A stretch of DNA of 64,000 nt from positions 1-64,000 of the forward strand of contig JAFGXY010000009.1 of assembly GCA_016936395.1 (NCBI GenBank), given 5' to 3'. Within the stretch, counting starts at the first letter, position 1. The number at the start of each line of letters is the position of its first letter. The notes under the pieces are model-generated. The model was given only the letters and a program-made list of their open reading frames with translations. It was not told the DNA's origin and did no database searches. Of this stretch, positions 27,716-36,762 are shown piece after piece. Made by a program: the position numbers and the translations under genes. This DNA is from Paracoccaceae bacterium. GTDB taxonomy: Bacteria; Pseudomonadota; Alphaproteobacteria; Rhodobacterales; Rhodobacteraceae.

Positions 27716-27867
27716 GAGCGCCTGCGGCGCAAGCTTTTCATCTCGGCGCGCGGCCTGCGCCGCACACCTGCGGGGCAGGGGCTTTGCCCCCCGCCGCCCA
27801 AGGGCGGCTCACCCCAGAGTATTTTCAAAGCAGCAAACCTGAAGCGATTGCTGCTTTGAAAATACTC
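27716..27867. repeat. Composite inverted repeat, copy 2 (perfect arms)
   Basis: Between convergent genes. GAGCGCCTGCGGCGCAAGC at 27716-27734, a GCCGCC-CAAG-GGCGGC hairpin at 27793-27808, then GAGTATTTTCAAAGCAGCAA at 27817-27836 and its exact inverse at 27848-27867 with an 11-base loop. A 20-base-pair stem of this kind next to GC hairpins could end transcription on both strands. Confidence 0.85.
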
Positions 27868-27947
27868 CCGCCGGAGGCATCACCCGAGGCGGTTGGCCGC
27901 AGGCCAGAGCCGAGACAAGACCTTGCGCCGCAGGCGCACCATTCGCC

Positions 27948-28934
27948 TTACAGCATGCCCGGAACCACCTGATCGGGGGGGCGGTGGCCATCGGCGAAGG
28001 TCTTGATGTTGATGATCACCTTCTCGCCCATCTCGATCCGGCCTTCCAGTGTGGAGCTGCCCATATGCGGCAGCAGCACGACATTGGGCAGTTCGCGCAG
28101 GCGGGGGTTGACCTCGTGGCCGTGTTCGAACACGTCCAGCCCCGCGCCGCCCAATTCGCCCGCCCGCAGGCCGCGGGTCAGGGCATTTTCGTCGATCACC
28201 TCGCCGCGGGAGGTGTTGACGATCACCGCGGTGGATTTCATCAGCTTCAGCCGCCGCGCGTTCATCAGATGATAGGTCGACGGCGTGTGCGGGCAGTTGA
28301 TCGACAGGATGTCGATCCGGCTGACCATCTGGTCGAGGCTTTCCCACCAGGTGGCGTCGAGGTCGGCCTCCACTTCCGGGCGCAGGCGTTTGCGGTTGTG
28401 GTAATGGACCTGCAAGCCAAAGGCGCGGGCGCGCCGGGCGACCGCCTGACCGATGCGGCCCATGCCAAGGATGCCAAGCCGCTTGCCGCCCAGACGCACC
28501 CCCATGAAGGCGGTGGGGGCCCAGCCCTGCCATTCGCCGGCCTGCATCACTGCCAGACCCTCGGGGATGCGGCGGGTGACGGCCATGATCAGGGCCATCG
28601 TCATATCGGCGGTGTCTTCGGTCGTCACGCCGGGGGTGTTGGACACCAGAATGCCGCGCTGGCGGGCGGTGGCCACGTCGATGTGATCGACCCCCGCGCC
28701 GTAATTGGCGATCAGTTTCAGCCGGTCGCCGGCTTGCGCGATCAGGGCGGCGTCGATCTGGTCGGTGATGCAGGGCACCAGCACATCGGCGCGGCGCATC
28801 GCAGCCACCAGATCGTCGCGCGTCATTCTCGTATCGGGATCGCGCAATTCGACATCGAACAGCTCTTTCATCCGGGTCTCGACGGGTTCGGGCAACCGTC
28901 GCGTGACTACAACACTCAGCCGCTGTGCGGGCAT
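27948..28934 (-). CDS. D-2-hydroxyacid dehydrogenase, glyoxylate reductase-like
   Basis: A 328-residue NAD(P)-dependent enzyme: GMGRIGQAVA near residue 157 is the cofactor loop, followed by YHNRKR (Arg-rich, NADPH-leaning); catalytic Arg in NTSRGEVIDE, Glu in FEHGHEV and His in LLPHMGS. It is close to the enzyme at 41559 and belongs with GyaR-type glyoxylate reductases. ATG 28934 is preceded by GGAG and starts the conserved region; a very long open frame continues upstream but is antisense to real genes. Physiological substrate unknown. Confidence 0.88.
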   Translation of the reverse strand: MPAQRLSVVVTRRLPEPVETRMKELFDVELRDPDTRMTRDDLVAAMRRADVLVPCITDQIDAALIAQAGDRLKLIANYGAGVDHIDVATARQRGILVSNTPGVTTEDTADMTMALIMAVTRRIPEGLAVMQAGEWQGWAPTAFMGVRLGGKRLGILGMGRIGQAVARRARAFGLQVHYHNRKRLRPEVEADLDATWWESLDQMVSRIDILSINCPHTPSTYHLMNARRLKLMKSTAVIVNTSRGEVIDENALTRGLRAGELGGAGLDVFEHGHEVNPRLRELPNVVLLPHMGSSTLEGRIEMGEKVIINIKTFADGHRPPDQVVPGML

Positions 28935-29078
28935 GTTTGGACTCCGTGGGCTTGATCTTGGCGCTTCCCTGACCGCAAAGTGACGCCAACCGGGACGGGG
29001 CACAAGACCCCAACGCAACCCGTCGCAGAACTTTAGGCGAGAGCGGCCCGTTGACCGGGCCAGACAGGCAGGCGGAAG

Positions 29079-29774
29079 ATGACACCGATGCGCAAAGCCG
29101 GGGCGGTATGCCTTGCGCTGTTTGCCCTTGCGACCCCCGGTCTGGCCGAGGGCGTGCGACCCAAGCCACGCCCGGTGCCGGCGGCAAACACCGCCCCGCT
29201 GCCTGCGGTGCAGCCCGCTTCGGTTTCCGGCATCGCGGCCGTCGACATGCCGCAGGCACCCCCCGGTGCGCAACCGATGCCGCTGGCGCGGCCCCTCGCA
29301 GGACCGGAGACCAAGTCTGCGGCGGCTGCCGTGCCTCGCGACACCGGCAAAGGCGCAGTGACCAACCTGCCCTTGCCGCGATTCGTGTCGTTGAAAACCG
29401 GTGAGGGCAACGCAAGGCGCGGGCCGGGGCTGACGCATCGGATCGACTGGGTGTTCACGCTGGCCGGGATGCCGCTGAAGATCACCGCCGAGCATGAGCA
29501 TTGGCGGCGGGTCGAGGATGCCGAAGGTCTGGGCGGCTGGGTGCATTATTCCTTGCTGTCGGGGGTGCGCTCGGTTCTGGTGACCCGGCCGATGACGCCG
29601 TTCTACAGCCGGGCCGACAGCGCCTCGACGGTGGTGTTTCAGGCCGAGGCCGGGGTGGTGGCGCGGGTCATCGAATGTGCGGATGGCTGGTGCCGGGTGT
29701 CGGTCGAGGGCCAGAAGGGCTGGGCCCAGACTGCGGGTCTGTGGGGTGTCACCGCCGATGAGGTGATTGACTGA
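29079..29774 (+). CDS. Secreted SH3-domain protein
   Basis: The signal peptide spans residues 1-23, a Pro/Ala-rich linker runs to about 100, and two SH3-like beta domains follow (about 105-165 and 168-225). The first contains RFVSLKTGEGNARRGPG, the usual start of bacterial SH3 modules. Such proteins are periplasmic and thought to bind cell-wall peptides. Its single-gene unit is divergent from the 2-hydroxyacid dehydrogenase. ATG 29079 or an ATG nine bases later could be the start. Confidence 0.85.
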   Translation: MTPMRKAGAVCLALFALATPGLAEGVRPKPRPVPAANTAPLPAVQPASVSGIAAVDMPQAPPGAQPMPLARPLAGPETKSAAAAVPRDTGKGAVTNLPLPRFVSLKTGEGNARRGPGLTHRIDWVFTLAGMPLKITAEHEHWRRVEDAEGLGGWVHYSLLSGVRSVLVTRPMTPFYSRADSASTVVFQAEAGVVARVIECADGWCRVSVEGQKGWAQTAGLWGVTADEVID

Positions 29775-29843
29775 CCCCTTCGCGCTTGCCCTTGGCATCG
29801 CATTGGCGGTAACGCATCCCTGACCCTGACAAGGACAGTGCGG

Positions 29844-30731
29844 ATGACGGCGGATCAGACCAGATTGAACCTGTCGGCGGGGCTGGCATCGGTGGCCGTG
29901 GCGGCGGTGCTGGTGGCGTTGAAGCTGTGGGCGCTGGGGCAGACCGGGGCGTTGTCGGTGGCGGCGTCGCTGGCCGACAGTGCGATGGACATGATGGTCA
30001 GTCTGGTTGCAATGATGGCCATTCTCTATGCCGCCAAGCCCGCCGATGAAGACCACGCCTTTGGCCATTCCTCGGCCGAGGATCTGGCATCGCTGGGTCA
30101 GGCCCTGTTCATTCTGGTCTCGGCAGGGGTGATTGCGGTGGCGGCGGTGCAGCGGTTGCGCGCGCCGGAACCGCAGAGCATTGCCGCCGAAGGGGTCGGC
30201 ATGGCGGTGATGGTCGTGTCGATCCTGCTGACGCTGGGGTTGGTGCTGTGGCAAGGCCGCGTCGCGCGGCAGACCGGCAACAAGGTGGTGGCGGCGGACC
30301 GGCTGCATTACATGGGCGACCTGTTGCCCAATATCGGCGCGATTGCCTCGCTGTGGGCGTCCAGCCGGTTTGGCCTTGTCGCGGTTGACTCGGTGGTGGC
30401 GCTGGGGGCCGCCGGGATGCTGGCGCTGGGGGCGGTGCGGATCGGGGCCGAGGCCTGGGACGCGCTGATGGACCGCCGCGCCGACCCGGCAGTGATTGCC
30501 GCAATCGCCGAGATGGCCCGCAACTGGCCGGGGGTGCGGGGGTTTCATGACATCAAGACCCGCCGGGCCGGCAGCCGGATTTTCGTGCAGATCCACATCG
30601 AGTTGGACGGCGATCAGCCCTTGCGGGATGCGCATGCCACGGGGGCCGCACTCAAGCGCGCCATTCTGGCGGCCTATCCGCAGGCGGATGTGATCATTCA
30701 CAAGGATGTATCGCGTGCGCCGCATGTGTAA
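29844..30731 (+). CDS. Cation diffusion facilitator, FieF-like
   Basis: Exports Fe2+, Zn2+ or similar ions in exchange for protons. The 295 residues show about six membrane segments; the metal site motifs are DSAMD near residue 45 and DEDHAFGHSSAEDL near 70-83, as in FieF/YiiP, and a cytoplasmic C-terminal domain begins near 210. AAGGA precedes ATG 29844 by eight bases. It is probably in one unit with the SH3 gene and perhaps the aminotransferase downstream; the metal is not predictable. Confidence 0.92.
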   Translation: MTADQTRLNLSAGLASVAVAAVLVALKLWALGQTGALSVAASLADSAMDMMVSLVAMMAILYAAKPADEDHAFGHSSAEDLASLGQALFILVSAGVIAVAAVQRLRAPEPQSIAAEGVGMAVMVVSILLTLGLVLWQGRVARQTGNKVVAADRLHYMGDLLPNIGAIASLWASSRFGLVAVDSVVALGAAGMLALGAVRIGAEAWDALMDRRADPAVIAAIAEMARNWPGVRGFHDIKTRRAGSRIFVQIHIELDGDQPLRDAHATGAALKRAILAAYPQADVIIHKDVSRAPHV

Positions 30732-30869
30732 GCCGGTTTTGCCGCAGTCCCTGACACCCACCGCCGGGTCGTGCCAGGGGCCTGATCGCAAGGCGGCATG
30801 GAATGGCCTGTGGCGGGCCTGCGCTGCCGCCGTGCCGCCTGTGCGCGCCGCAGATCGCGTGGGGGTGAC

Positions 30870-32054
30870 ATGAGATATGCCCCCGTGCTGGACCGGCTGG
30901 CCGGACAGGGCAGCGCCAAATGGGCGGTGCATTACCGCGCACGCCAATTGCAGGCCGAAGGCCACGCCGTCTTGCAACTGACCATTGGCGAGCCGGACAC
31001 GCCGCCGCCCGAGGGCCTGATCCGTCATGTGGCCGATGCACTGGCGGCGGGTCGCTGGGGCTATTCCAACGGGCGCGGCGAGCCTGCGCTGCTGCGCGCA
31101 CTGGCCGCCCGCTATACCGCGCGGCAGGGGCGGGTGTTCGGACCCGATCAGTTCCTGTGCCTGCCCGGCACGCAGACCGCGCTGTATCTGGTGATGCAGG
31201 CCGTGGCCTCGGCGGGCGACGAGGTGCTGGTGGGCGATCCGATGTATGCCACCTATGAGGGCATCATCCGTGCCAGCGGCGCCAGCATGGTGCCGGTGCC
31301 GTTGCGGGCCGAGCATGGCTTTGCGATGCAGGCCGAGGATGTTGCCGCACGGATCACGCCCAAAAGCCGGGTGTTGTTTCTGAACAGCCCGCACAACCCG
31401 ACCGGCGCGGTGCTGACAGCCGCCGATCTGGCGGCGCTGGCCGAGATTGCCCGGGCACATGATCTGTGGATCGTGTCGGACGAGGTCTATGAGGAGTTGG
31501 TGTTTCCCGGGGTGGCCTTCGCCTCGGCGCTGGCGCTGCCCGGGGTGGCTGATCGGGTGATCGCGGCGGCGTCAATTTCCAAATCGCACGCAGCGCCGGG
31601 GTTGCGGTCGGGCTGGTGCGTGGGGCCGGCCGCGTTCATTGACCGGGCCTTGCCGCTGGCGGAAACCATGCTGTTTGGCAACCAGCCGTTTCTGGCCGAT
31701 GCGACGGCGGCGGTGCTGGGCCAGCCATCGCGCATCGCCGCCGACATGGCCGTGCGGTTCCGGGATCGGGCGGCGATGCTTGCCGCGGCGCTGGACGGGG
31801 TGGCCGGGTTGCGGCTGCATCAGCCGCAGGCGGGGATGTTCGCGCTGCTGGATGTGCGGGCAAGCGGCCTGTCGGGGCAACAATTCGCGCTGGCGCTGCT
31901 GGAGGCCGAGCATGTGGCCTGCATGCCCGGCGAAAGCTTTGGCGCGGGGCTGGCCGGCTGGCTGCGGATCAGCCTGACCCAACCCGATGCGGTGATCGCG
32001 GCGGCGGCGATTGGGCGCTTTGCCCGGCGCATGGCGGCCGAAAGCCGGCCCTGA
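30870..32054 (+). CDS. PLP-dependent class I/II aminotransferase
   Basis: A 394-residue fold-type I aminotransferase. Visible features are LTIGEPDTP near residue 45, NSPHNPTGAV (Asn binding the PLP ring) near 172, SDEVYEEL near 205 and the Schiff-base lysine in SISKSHAAPGLRSGW near 235. It likely transfers amino groups between an amino acid and 2-oxoglutarate or pyruvate; aspartate or aromatic acids are usual for the subgroup. ATG 30870 follows GGGGGTG. The substrate is not resolved. Confidence 0.9.
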   Translation: MRYAPVLDRLAGQGSAKWAVHYRARQLQAEGHAVLQLTIGEPDTPPPEGLIRHVADALAAGRWGYSNGRGEPALLRALAARYTARQGRVFGPDQFLCLPGTQTALYLVMQAVASAGDEVLVGDPMYATYEGIIRASGASMVPVPLRAEHGFAMQAEDVAARITPKSRVLFLNSPHNPTGAVLTAADLAALAEIARAHDLWIVSDEVYEELVFPGVAFASALALPGVADRVIAAASISKSHAAPGLRSGWCVGPAAFIDRALPLAETMLFGNQPFLADATAAVLGQPSRIAADMAVRFRDRAAMLAAALDGVAGLRLHQPQAGMFALLDVRASGLSGQQFALALLEAEHVACMPGESFGAGLAGWLRISLTQPDAVIAAAAIGRFARRMAAESRP

Positions 32055-32203
32055 TCACGCAACCCGCTGATTTCCCTGCCGCTATCCGATAGCAGACCGG
32101 CGTTTTTGCCTGACACCCCCCGCTTGCGCCAAGTCTGGGTGATCAAGCCGCGGTGGACGTTTTGCTCTGCCCGCCACGGCGCTTTGGGAAAGGACACCCG
32201 ACC

Positions 32204-32746
32204 ATGCTGCCAAATCTGAAAACCACCGCCCTTGCCGCTGTCACCGCCCTGTCGGTCGCGCTGACCAGCGTGGCCCCCGCCCACGCCTTGGGCCGCGATC
32301 AGCGCAAGTTCCTGCAAGGCGTTGCCGCCGCGCTGATCGTGGGGGCCATCGTGCGCGATGCGCAGGGCCGCACCCGGGCCGCCCCAGCCCCGCGGTATGT
32401 AACCCCCGGCCATACGGCCCCAAGGGTCGCAGCCCCTGCCCCGCAGCCGCACTACCGCCCAGCACCGCCACGGCAGGATCAATACACCACCGGGCGGGTG
32501 ATCGGATCGTCGAACTCGGTCCATGCCACGCTTGCCGCGCAGACCTTCAACAGCTATTCGCTGCGCCAACGGCAGGCGATCCAGTCGCGGCTGCGCGCCT
32601 ATGGCTACTATCGGGGCAGCATTGATGGGGCCTTCGGTCCGGCAACCTTGCGCGCCGTGCAGGCCTATGCCCGCGACAGTGGCGGCGAGCGCCAGTTGCA
32701 GACCCGCGCCGGCAGCCATGGCCTCTACGACAGCCTGATCGCCTGA
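32204..32746 (+). CDS. Secreted peptidoglycan-binding-domain protein
   Basis: A 180-residue protein with a signal peptide (1-28, ending APAHA), a Pro-rich linker and a C-terminal PG_binding_1 module (about 117-165: QRQAIQSRLRAYGYYRGSID then GAFGPATLRAVQAY). It should lie in the periplasm and hold onto peptidoglycan. AAAGGA stands before ATG 32204. It converges on the FAH gene with a 60-base gap that contains a GGGCGAC / GTCGCCC hairpin (32777-32807). Confidence 0.88.
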   Translation: MLPNLKTTALAAVTALSVALTSVAPAHALGRDQRKFLQGVAAALIVGAIVRDAQGRTRAAPAPRYVTPGHTAPRVAAPAPQPHYRPAPPRQDQYTTGRVIGSSNSVHATLAAQTFNSYSLRQRQAIQSRLRAYGYYRGSIDGAFGPATLRAVQAYARDSGGERQLQTRAGSHGLYDSLIA

Positions 32747-32806
32747 GGCTTTGGGCTGGCAGCGCCATGACCTTGCGGGCGACCGGCGATGACAGCGCCA
32801 GTCGCC

Positions 32807-33646
32807 CTAGGCCACCACCACCTGCCGCTGTGCGCCCAGACCCTCCACCCGCACGTCCATCACATCACCGGGGCGCAGGAAGCGTTGCGGCCGCATGCCC
32901 AGCCCCACCCCTTCGGGCGTGCCGGTGGTGATGATGTCGCCGGGCAGCAGTTGCATGAACTGGCTGATATAGGACACGATCTGCGCCACGCCAAAGATCA
33001 TGTCGCCGGTGGTGCTGTCTTGCACCCGCACACCGTTCAGATCCAGCGACAGGCGCAAGGCTTGCGGATCGGGCACCTCATCCGCGGTCACCAGCCAGGG
33101 GCCGATCGGGCCAAAGCTTGGGGCCGACTTGCCCTTGACCCATTGCCCGCCGCGCTCGATCTGGAAGGCGCGCTCTGACACGTCATTCACCACGCAATAG
33201 CCCGCGACATGGGCAAGGGCCTCGTCCTGCGAGACATACAGCGCCGGGCGCCCGATGATCACGCCCAACTCCACCTCCCAATCGGCCTTGACCGACCCGC
33301 GCGGCAGGATCACCGGGTCATTCGGCCCCGACAGGCACGAGGTGGCCTTGGAAAACAGCACCGGCTCGGTCGGGATCGCGGCCCCCGATTCCATGGCGTG
33401 CTTGGCATAGTTCAGCCCGACGGCGTGAAAATCGGGCACCATCGCCAGACAAGGGCCAATCCGGCCGGGGGCGGTGATCACCGGCAGACGGGCCAGATCC
33501 AGCGCCCGGATCGCATCCAGTGCCGCAAACGACACGCCCTGCCCGGCAAAGTCGGGCACCACGCCGGACAGATCGCGCACCTGTCCGGCGCTGTCCAGAA
33601 TGGCGGGCTTTTCCTGCCCCACCGGGCCGACACGCAGCAGTTTCAT
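32807..33646 (-). CDS. Fumarylacetoacetate hydrolase-family protein
   Basis: A 279-residue FAH-superfamily enzyme. It has the metal-binding acidic set (ADWEVELGVIIG, Glu residues near 125 and 127) and TGDMIFGVAQIVSYISQ and TGTPEGVG motifs. Members cleave acylpyruvates, decarboxylate oxaloacetate or act on 2-keto acids; specificity is not readable. ATG 33646 has GGGGGAAAG before it. It diverges from an ABC importer, so shared regulation and a shared substrate are possible. Confidence 0.87.
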   Translation of the reverse strand: MKLLRVGPVGQEKPAILDSAGQVRDLSGVVPDFAGQGVSFAALDAIRALDLARLPVITAPGRIGPCLAMVPDFHAVGLNYAKHAMESGAAIPTEPVLFSKATSCLSGPNDPVILPRGSVKADWEVELGVIIGRPALYVSQDEALAHVAGYCVVNDVSERAFQIERGGQWVKGKSAPSFGPIGPWLVTADEVPDPQALRLSLDLNGVRVQDSTTGDMIFGVAQIVSYISQFMQLLPGDIITTGTPEGVGLGMRPQRFLRPGDVMDVRVEGLGAQRQVVVA

Positions 33647-33997
33647 GGTCTTTCCCCCTTGGATGTAGCTCTGGCGTCTGCGGCCGCCTGTCTGGCCTGC
33701 CCGCGATCCCCACTTGCCCGACATGCGGCAGGCCGTCGGACTGTAAGCCCAAACCCAAAGGAAGGAAAACCCCCGGGGTTCGGGCGGCACAGCGGTCCCA
33801 GACCAGCGCGGCACCCTGATGCCGCCACAGCGGCCCTGCAAGTTGCGCAAATTTCGCCTTTTTTAAGGGCGCGCGGCCCTTTATCCGCACACTGTTTATG
33901 CACCTAACCACCGCCAAATGGCAAATGCCCTGCAATGCGTGGACTCAAGGCCGCCGATTGGCACCCTCGGACAATCACTTATCAGGGAGACTGTCTC
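33647..33997. promoter_or_regulatory. Divergent promoter region, FAH gene and ABC importer
   Basis: These 351 bases have no supported gene. Candidate sites are the palindrome TTGCGCAA (33843-33850) and AAGGGC-GCGCG-GCCCTT (33865-33881), which follows a run of six T. No riboswitch fold such as the thiamine element was recognised, although the importer family includes pyrimidine transporters. Confidence 0.4.
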
Positions 33998-35005
33998 ATG
34001 TTCCGCCACGCCGTTGCCAGTTTCGCCGCCGCACTGCTGATCGGGTCGGCCGCCAGCGCCGAAACCGCAATGCCCTTTGCCCTTGACTGGAAGTTTGAAG
34101 GCCCCGCTGCCCCCTATTTCGTGGCGCTGGACAAGGGCTATTTCAGCGCCGAAGGGCTGACGGTCGAGATCACCGAAGGCGCGGGCAGCCTTGATGCCAT
34201 TCCGAAGGTGGCGACCGGGGCCTATCCGATTGGCTTTGCCGACATCAACAGCCTGATGAAGTTTCTGGACCAGAACCCCGGCGCGCCGGTGACCGCTGTC
34301 ATGATGATCTACGACAAGCCGCCCTTCGCCATGGTCGGCCGCAAATCGCTGGGCATCGAAAAGCCCGCCGACATCGCGGGCAAGGTGCTGGGCGCACCGC
34401 CGCCCGATGGTGCCTGGGCGCAATTCCCGATCTTTGCCGCCGAGAACGGCATCGACATGGCGACCGTCACCGTCGAACCCGTGGGCTTTCCGGTGCGCGA
34501 ACCGATGCTGGCCGAGGGCAAGGTTGCGGCGGTGACCGGGTTCAGCTTTACCTCCAGCCTCAACGTCAAGCGGTTGGGCGTGCCTGCCGAGGATATCTCG
34601 GTCATCCTGATGGCCGATCATGGCGTGGCGCTGTATGGCAACGCGGTCATCGTGAACACCGATTTCGCCAAGGCCAACCCCGCCGCCGTGACCGGCTTCC
34701 TGCGCGCCGTGGCGATGGGGTGGAAAGACACCGTGGCGGACCCGGAGGCCGCGATTGCCAGCCTCATCACCCGCAACCCCGCCGCTGACCCAGGCTTGGA
34801 AGCCGAGCGTCTGGCCCTGTCGATCAAGGACAACGTGATGACCGACTGGGTGATGGCCAATGGCATGGGCAACATCGACCCGGCCCGGATGGACAAGGCG
34901 ATTGAACAGACCAAATCGGTCTATACCTTCGTCAACGCCCCAGACGCGGCGCTGTATTTCGACCCCGCCTATCTGCCGACCGACGGCAGCCTGATGATGA
35001 AATAA
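33998..35005 (+). CDS. ABC importer solute-binding protein, NMT1/TauA-like
   Basis: A 335-residue periplasmic binding protein with a signal peptide (about 1-22, SAASA cut). The mature start (FALDWKFEGPAAPYFVALDKGYF) fits the NMT1/THI5-like group that binds pyrimidines, taurine, nitrate or sulfonates. It is the first gene of a three-gene importer; a perfect GC hairpin separates it from the ATPase gene. ATG 33998 has GGGAGA before it. The ligand is unknown; a carboxylate tied to the FAH enzyme is possible. Confidence 0.87.
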   Translation: MFRHAVASFAAALLIGSAASAETAMPFALDWKFEGPAAPYFVALDKGYFSAEGLTVEITEGAGSLDAIPKVATGAYPIGFADINSLMKFLDQNPGAPVTAVMMIYDKPPFAMVGRKSLGIEKPADIAGKVLGAPPPDGAWAQFPIFAAENGIDMATVTVEPVGFPVREPMLAEGKVAAVTGFSFTSSLNVKRLGVPAEDISVILMADHGVALYGNAVIVNTDFAKANPAAVTGFLRAVAMGWKDTVADPEAAIASLITRNPAADPGLEAERLALSIKDNVMTDWVMANGMGNIDPARMDKAIEQTKSVYTFVNAPDAALYFDPAYLPTDGSLMMK

Positions 35006-35012
35006 GGCCCAA

Positions 35013-35034
35013 GGCCGCCCCTTTGCGGGCGGCC
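35013..35034 (+). promoter_or_regulatory. Intercistronic hairpin after binding-protein gene
   Basis: GGCCGCCC (35013-35020), loop CTTTGC, GGGCGGCC (35027-35034): a perfect 8-base-pair stem eight bases past the solute-binding-protein stop and eight bases before the ATPase start. With no T run it is more likely an mRNA stabiliser or partial block than a full terminator. Confidence 0.6.
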
Positions 35035-35041
35035 GCATCCC

Positions 35042-35830
35042 ATGGCAAACCTGATCGACATCAAGGGCGTCACCCACGCCTATCGCACCAAGGCCGGGCC
35101 CCTGCCGGTTCTGGACAATCTGAACATCGCCGTGCCAGAGGGCGAATTTGCCGCCGTCGTCGGCCCCTCGGGCTGCGGCAAGTCCACCCTCACGCGGCTG
35201 GTTGCGGGGCTGATGAAACCCGATCAGGGTGAGGTCTGGTTGCATGGCGAACGGGTCACCAGCCCGCGCAAGACGGTTGGTATGGCGTTTCAGAACCCGG
35301 TCATGCTGGAATGGCGGACGATCCTTGAAAATGTCATCCTGCCCTTGGAAATCGTCGCCCCCCGCATGGCGCAGCGCGACCGGGTGGACCGTGCCATGCA
35401 CCTGCTGGAAATGGTCGGGCTGAAAGGGTTTGAGGCCAAGCGCCCCAGCCAGCTTTCGGGCGGCATGCGGCAACGCGCCAGCCTGTGCCGCGCCATCGTC
35501 CACAAGCCCGATGTGCTGATCATGGACGAACCCTTTGGCGCGCTGGATGCGTTCACCCGCGAAGACCTGTGGCAGACCATGCGCGATCTGCGCGCCGCCG
35601 AGCCTTTTACCTGCGTGCTGATCACCCACGATTTGCGCGAAAGCGTCTATCTGGGCGATCAGGTCTTTGTGCTGTCGGGACGCCCCGCCCGCACCCAGAC
35701 GGTGCTGGACGTGGACCTGCCCGCCGACCGCACACTGGACATCCTGTTCGAGCCGAAGGCGCAAGAGATGCTGCACACCCTGCGCGACCAGATCCGCATC
35801 GCCCAAGGCCGTGACGGGGGCGCGCATTGA
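35042..35830 (+). CDS. ABC importer ATPase, TauB/SsuB-like
   Basis: A 262-residue ATP-binding subunit: Walker A GPSGCGKST near residue 41, signature LSGGMRQRA near 138, Walker B VLIMDEPFGALD near 157 and a downstream His switch in LITHDL. It powers uptake of the ligand caught by the protein at 33998. Its stop overlaps the permease start (TGATG), so the two membrane-complex subunits are made in equal amounts. Confidence 0.95.
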   Translation: MANLIDIKGVTHAYRTKAGPLPVLDNLNIAVPEGEFAAVVGPSGCGKSTLTRLVAGLMKPDQGEVWLHGERVTSPRKTVGMAFQNPVMLEWRTILENVILPLEIVAPRMAQRDRVDRAMHLLEMVGLKGFEAKRPSQLSGGMRQRASLCRAIVHKPDVLIMDEPFGALDAFTREDLWQTMRDLRAAEPFTCVLITHDLRESVYLGDQVFVLSGRPARTQTVLDVDLPADRTLDILFEPKAQEMLHTLRDQIRIAQGRDGGAH

Positions 35831-36594
35831 TGGAAACGTTTCAGAAAATCGCCGTGCCGCTGCTGGCCGTCGCGCTGTTCCTGCTGGCATGGGAAGGCCT
35901 CGTCTGGGTCAACAACTGGCCGAATTACAAGATGGCCTCGCCGTCCGACCTGCCGCCCGCGTTCTGGAAGTTCCGCTGGCTTTTCCTTGAAATGGGCTGG
36001 CAAACCCTGTGGCGCACCGTTCTGGGCCTTGGCTTGGCCGTGCTGTTCGGCACGCTGATCGGCATGATCATGGGCTTTTCGCGCATCGCCCGCGACGGGC
36101 TTTACCCGCTGCTGGTGGGCTTCAACGCCATTCCCAAGGCCACGCTGGTGCCGGTGATCGCGCTGATCTTCATCGGCCAGCATGATTTCAACACCGTCCT
36201 CATGGCCTTTCTGATCAGCTTTTTCCCCATCGCCGTGTCAGTTGGCATCGGCCTGTCGACGCTGGAACCGGAATATCGCGATATCCTGCGCAGCCTGGGC
36301 GCGTCGCGCTTTACCATCTTCCGCAAGATCGCCCTGCCGAAAACCCTGCCCGAGTTCTTTGGCGCGCTGAAGGTCTCGGTCACGCTGGCCTTCATTGGCA
36401 CCAATCTGGTGGAAATCGTCTCGCCGCACGGGCGCGGCCTTGGTGCCCTGTTCAAATCGGGCGAAACCAACGGCGATTACCCGCTGATGTTCGCCGTTCT
36501 GATCGCGCTCGCCGTGCTGGGCATCGTGCTGTACTACGCCGTGCTGGTGCTGGAACGCATCTTCGCAGGCTGGGCCGAACGCGCGCAAAGCTGA
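35830..36594 (+). CDS. ABC importer permease, TauC/SsuC-like
   Basis: A 254-residue inner-membrane subunit with six hydrophobic segments and the EAA loop region (EYRDILRSLGASRFTIFRKI, about 155-174) that contacts the ATPase. ATG 35830 overlaps the ATPase stop by one base. It completes the importer operon; the next gene is on the other strand six bases away. Confidence 0.94.
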   Translation: METFQKIAVPLLAVALFLLAWEGLVWVNNWPNYKMASPSDLPPAFWKFRWLFLEMGWQTLWRTVLGLGLAVLFGTLIGMIMGFSRIARDGLYPLLVGFNAIPKATLVPVIALIFIGQHDFNTVLMAFLISFFPIAVSVGIGLSTLEPEYRDILRSLGASRFTIFRKIALPKTLPEFFGALKVSVTLAFIGTNLVEIVSPHGRGLGALFKSGETNGDYPLMFAVLIALAVLGIVLYYAVLVLERIFAGWAERAQS

Positions 36595-36600
36595 CAGCGG

Positions 36601-36762
36601 TCAACCGCGGTTGCCGGTCAGTCCCTGATACAAATCCCACCCAGCCAGGGCCACGGTCACACCGACCACGCCGATCAGGTCAAGCCGCGGCACATGCCAC
36701 AGCAAAATCCCCAGAAACGCGAGCAACACCGAAAACGCAAAAATCGCCAGAACACTGTTCAT
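36601..36762 (-). CDS. 53-residue membrane protein in TRAP/amidase operon
   Basis: A 53-codon frame on the minus strand starts at ATG 36762 and ends at TGA 36601-36603. Residues 4-22 are a strong membrane helix (VLAIFAFSVLLAFLGILLW) and a weaker one lies near 28-42; the end is short and basic. Its start overlaps the amidase stop (ATGA), so it is translationally coupled. Short proteins like this are often missed in annotation. It might assist the TRAP transporter or the amidase. No known family comes to mind. Confidence 0.68.
   Translation of the reverse strand: MNSVLAIFAFSVLLAFLGILLWHVPRLDLIGVVGVTVALAGWDLYQGLTGNRG

Noticed and set aside
27948-31460. A 1,170-codon open frame on the minus strand
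   Set aside because: Only the last 328 codons (from 28934) encode a recognisable dehydrogenase; the rest is antisense to the SH3, CDF and aminotransferase genes and is low-complexity His/Arg/Gly/Gln, typical of high-GC shadows.
33865-33881. Stem AAGGGC/GCCCTT considered as a terminator
   Set aside because: The T run precedes the stem on the plus strand and becomes an A run after it on the minus strand, so it does not fit an intrinsic terminator in either direction.
33647-33997. Thiamine riboswitch before the NMT1-like importer
   Set aside because: The conserved CTGAGA and downstream pairing elements of the TPP riboswitch were not found.
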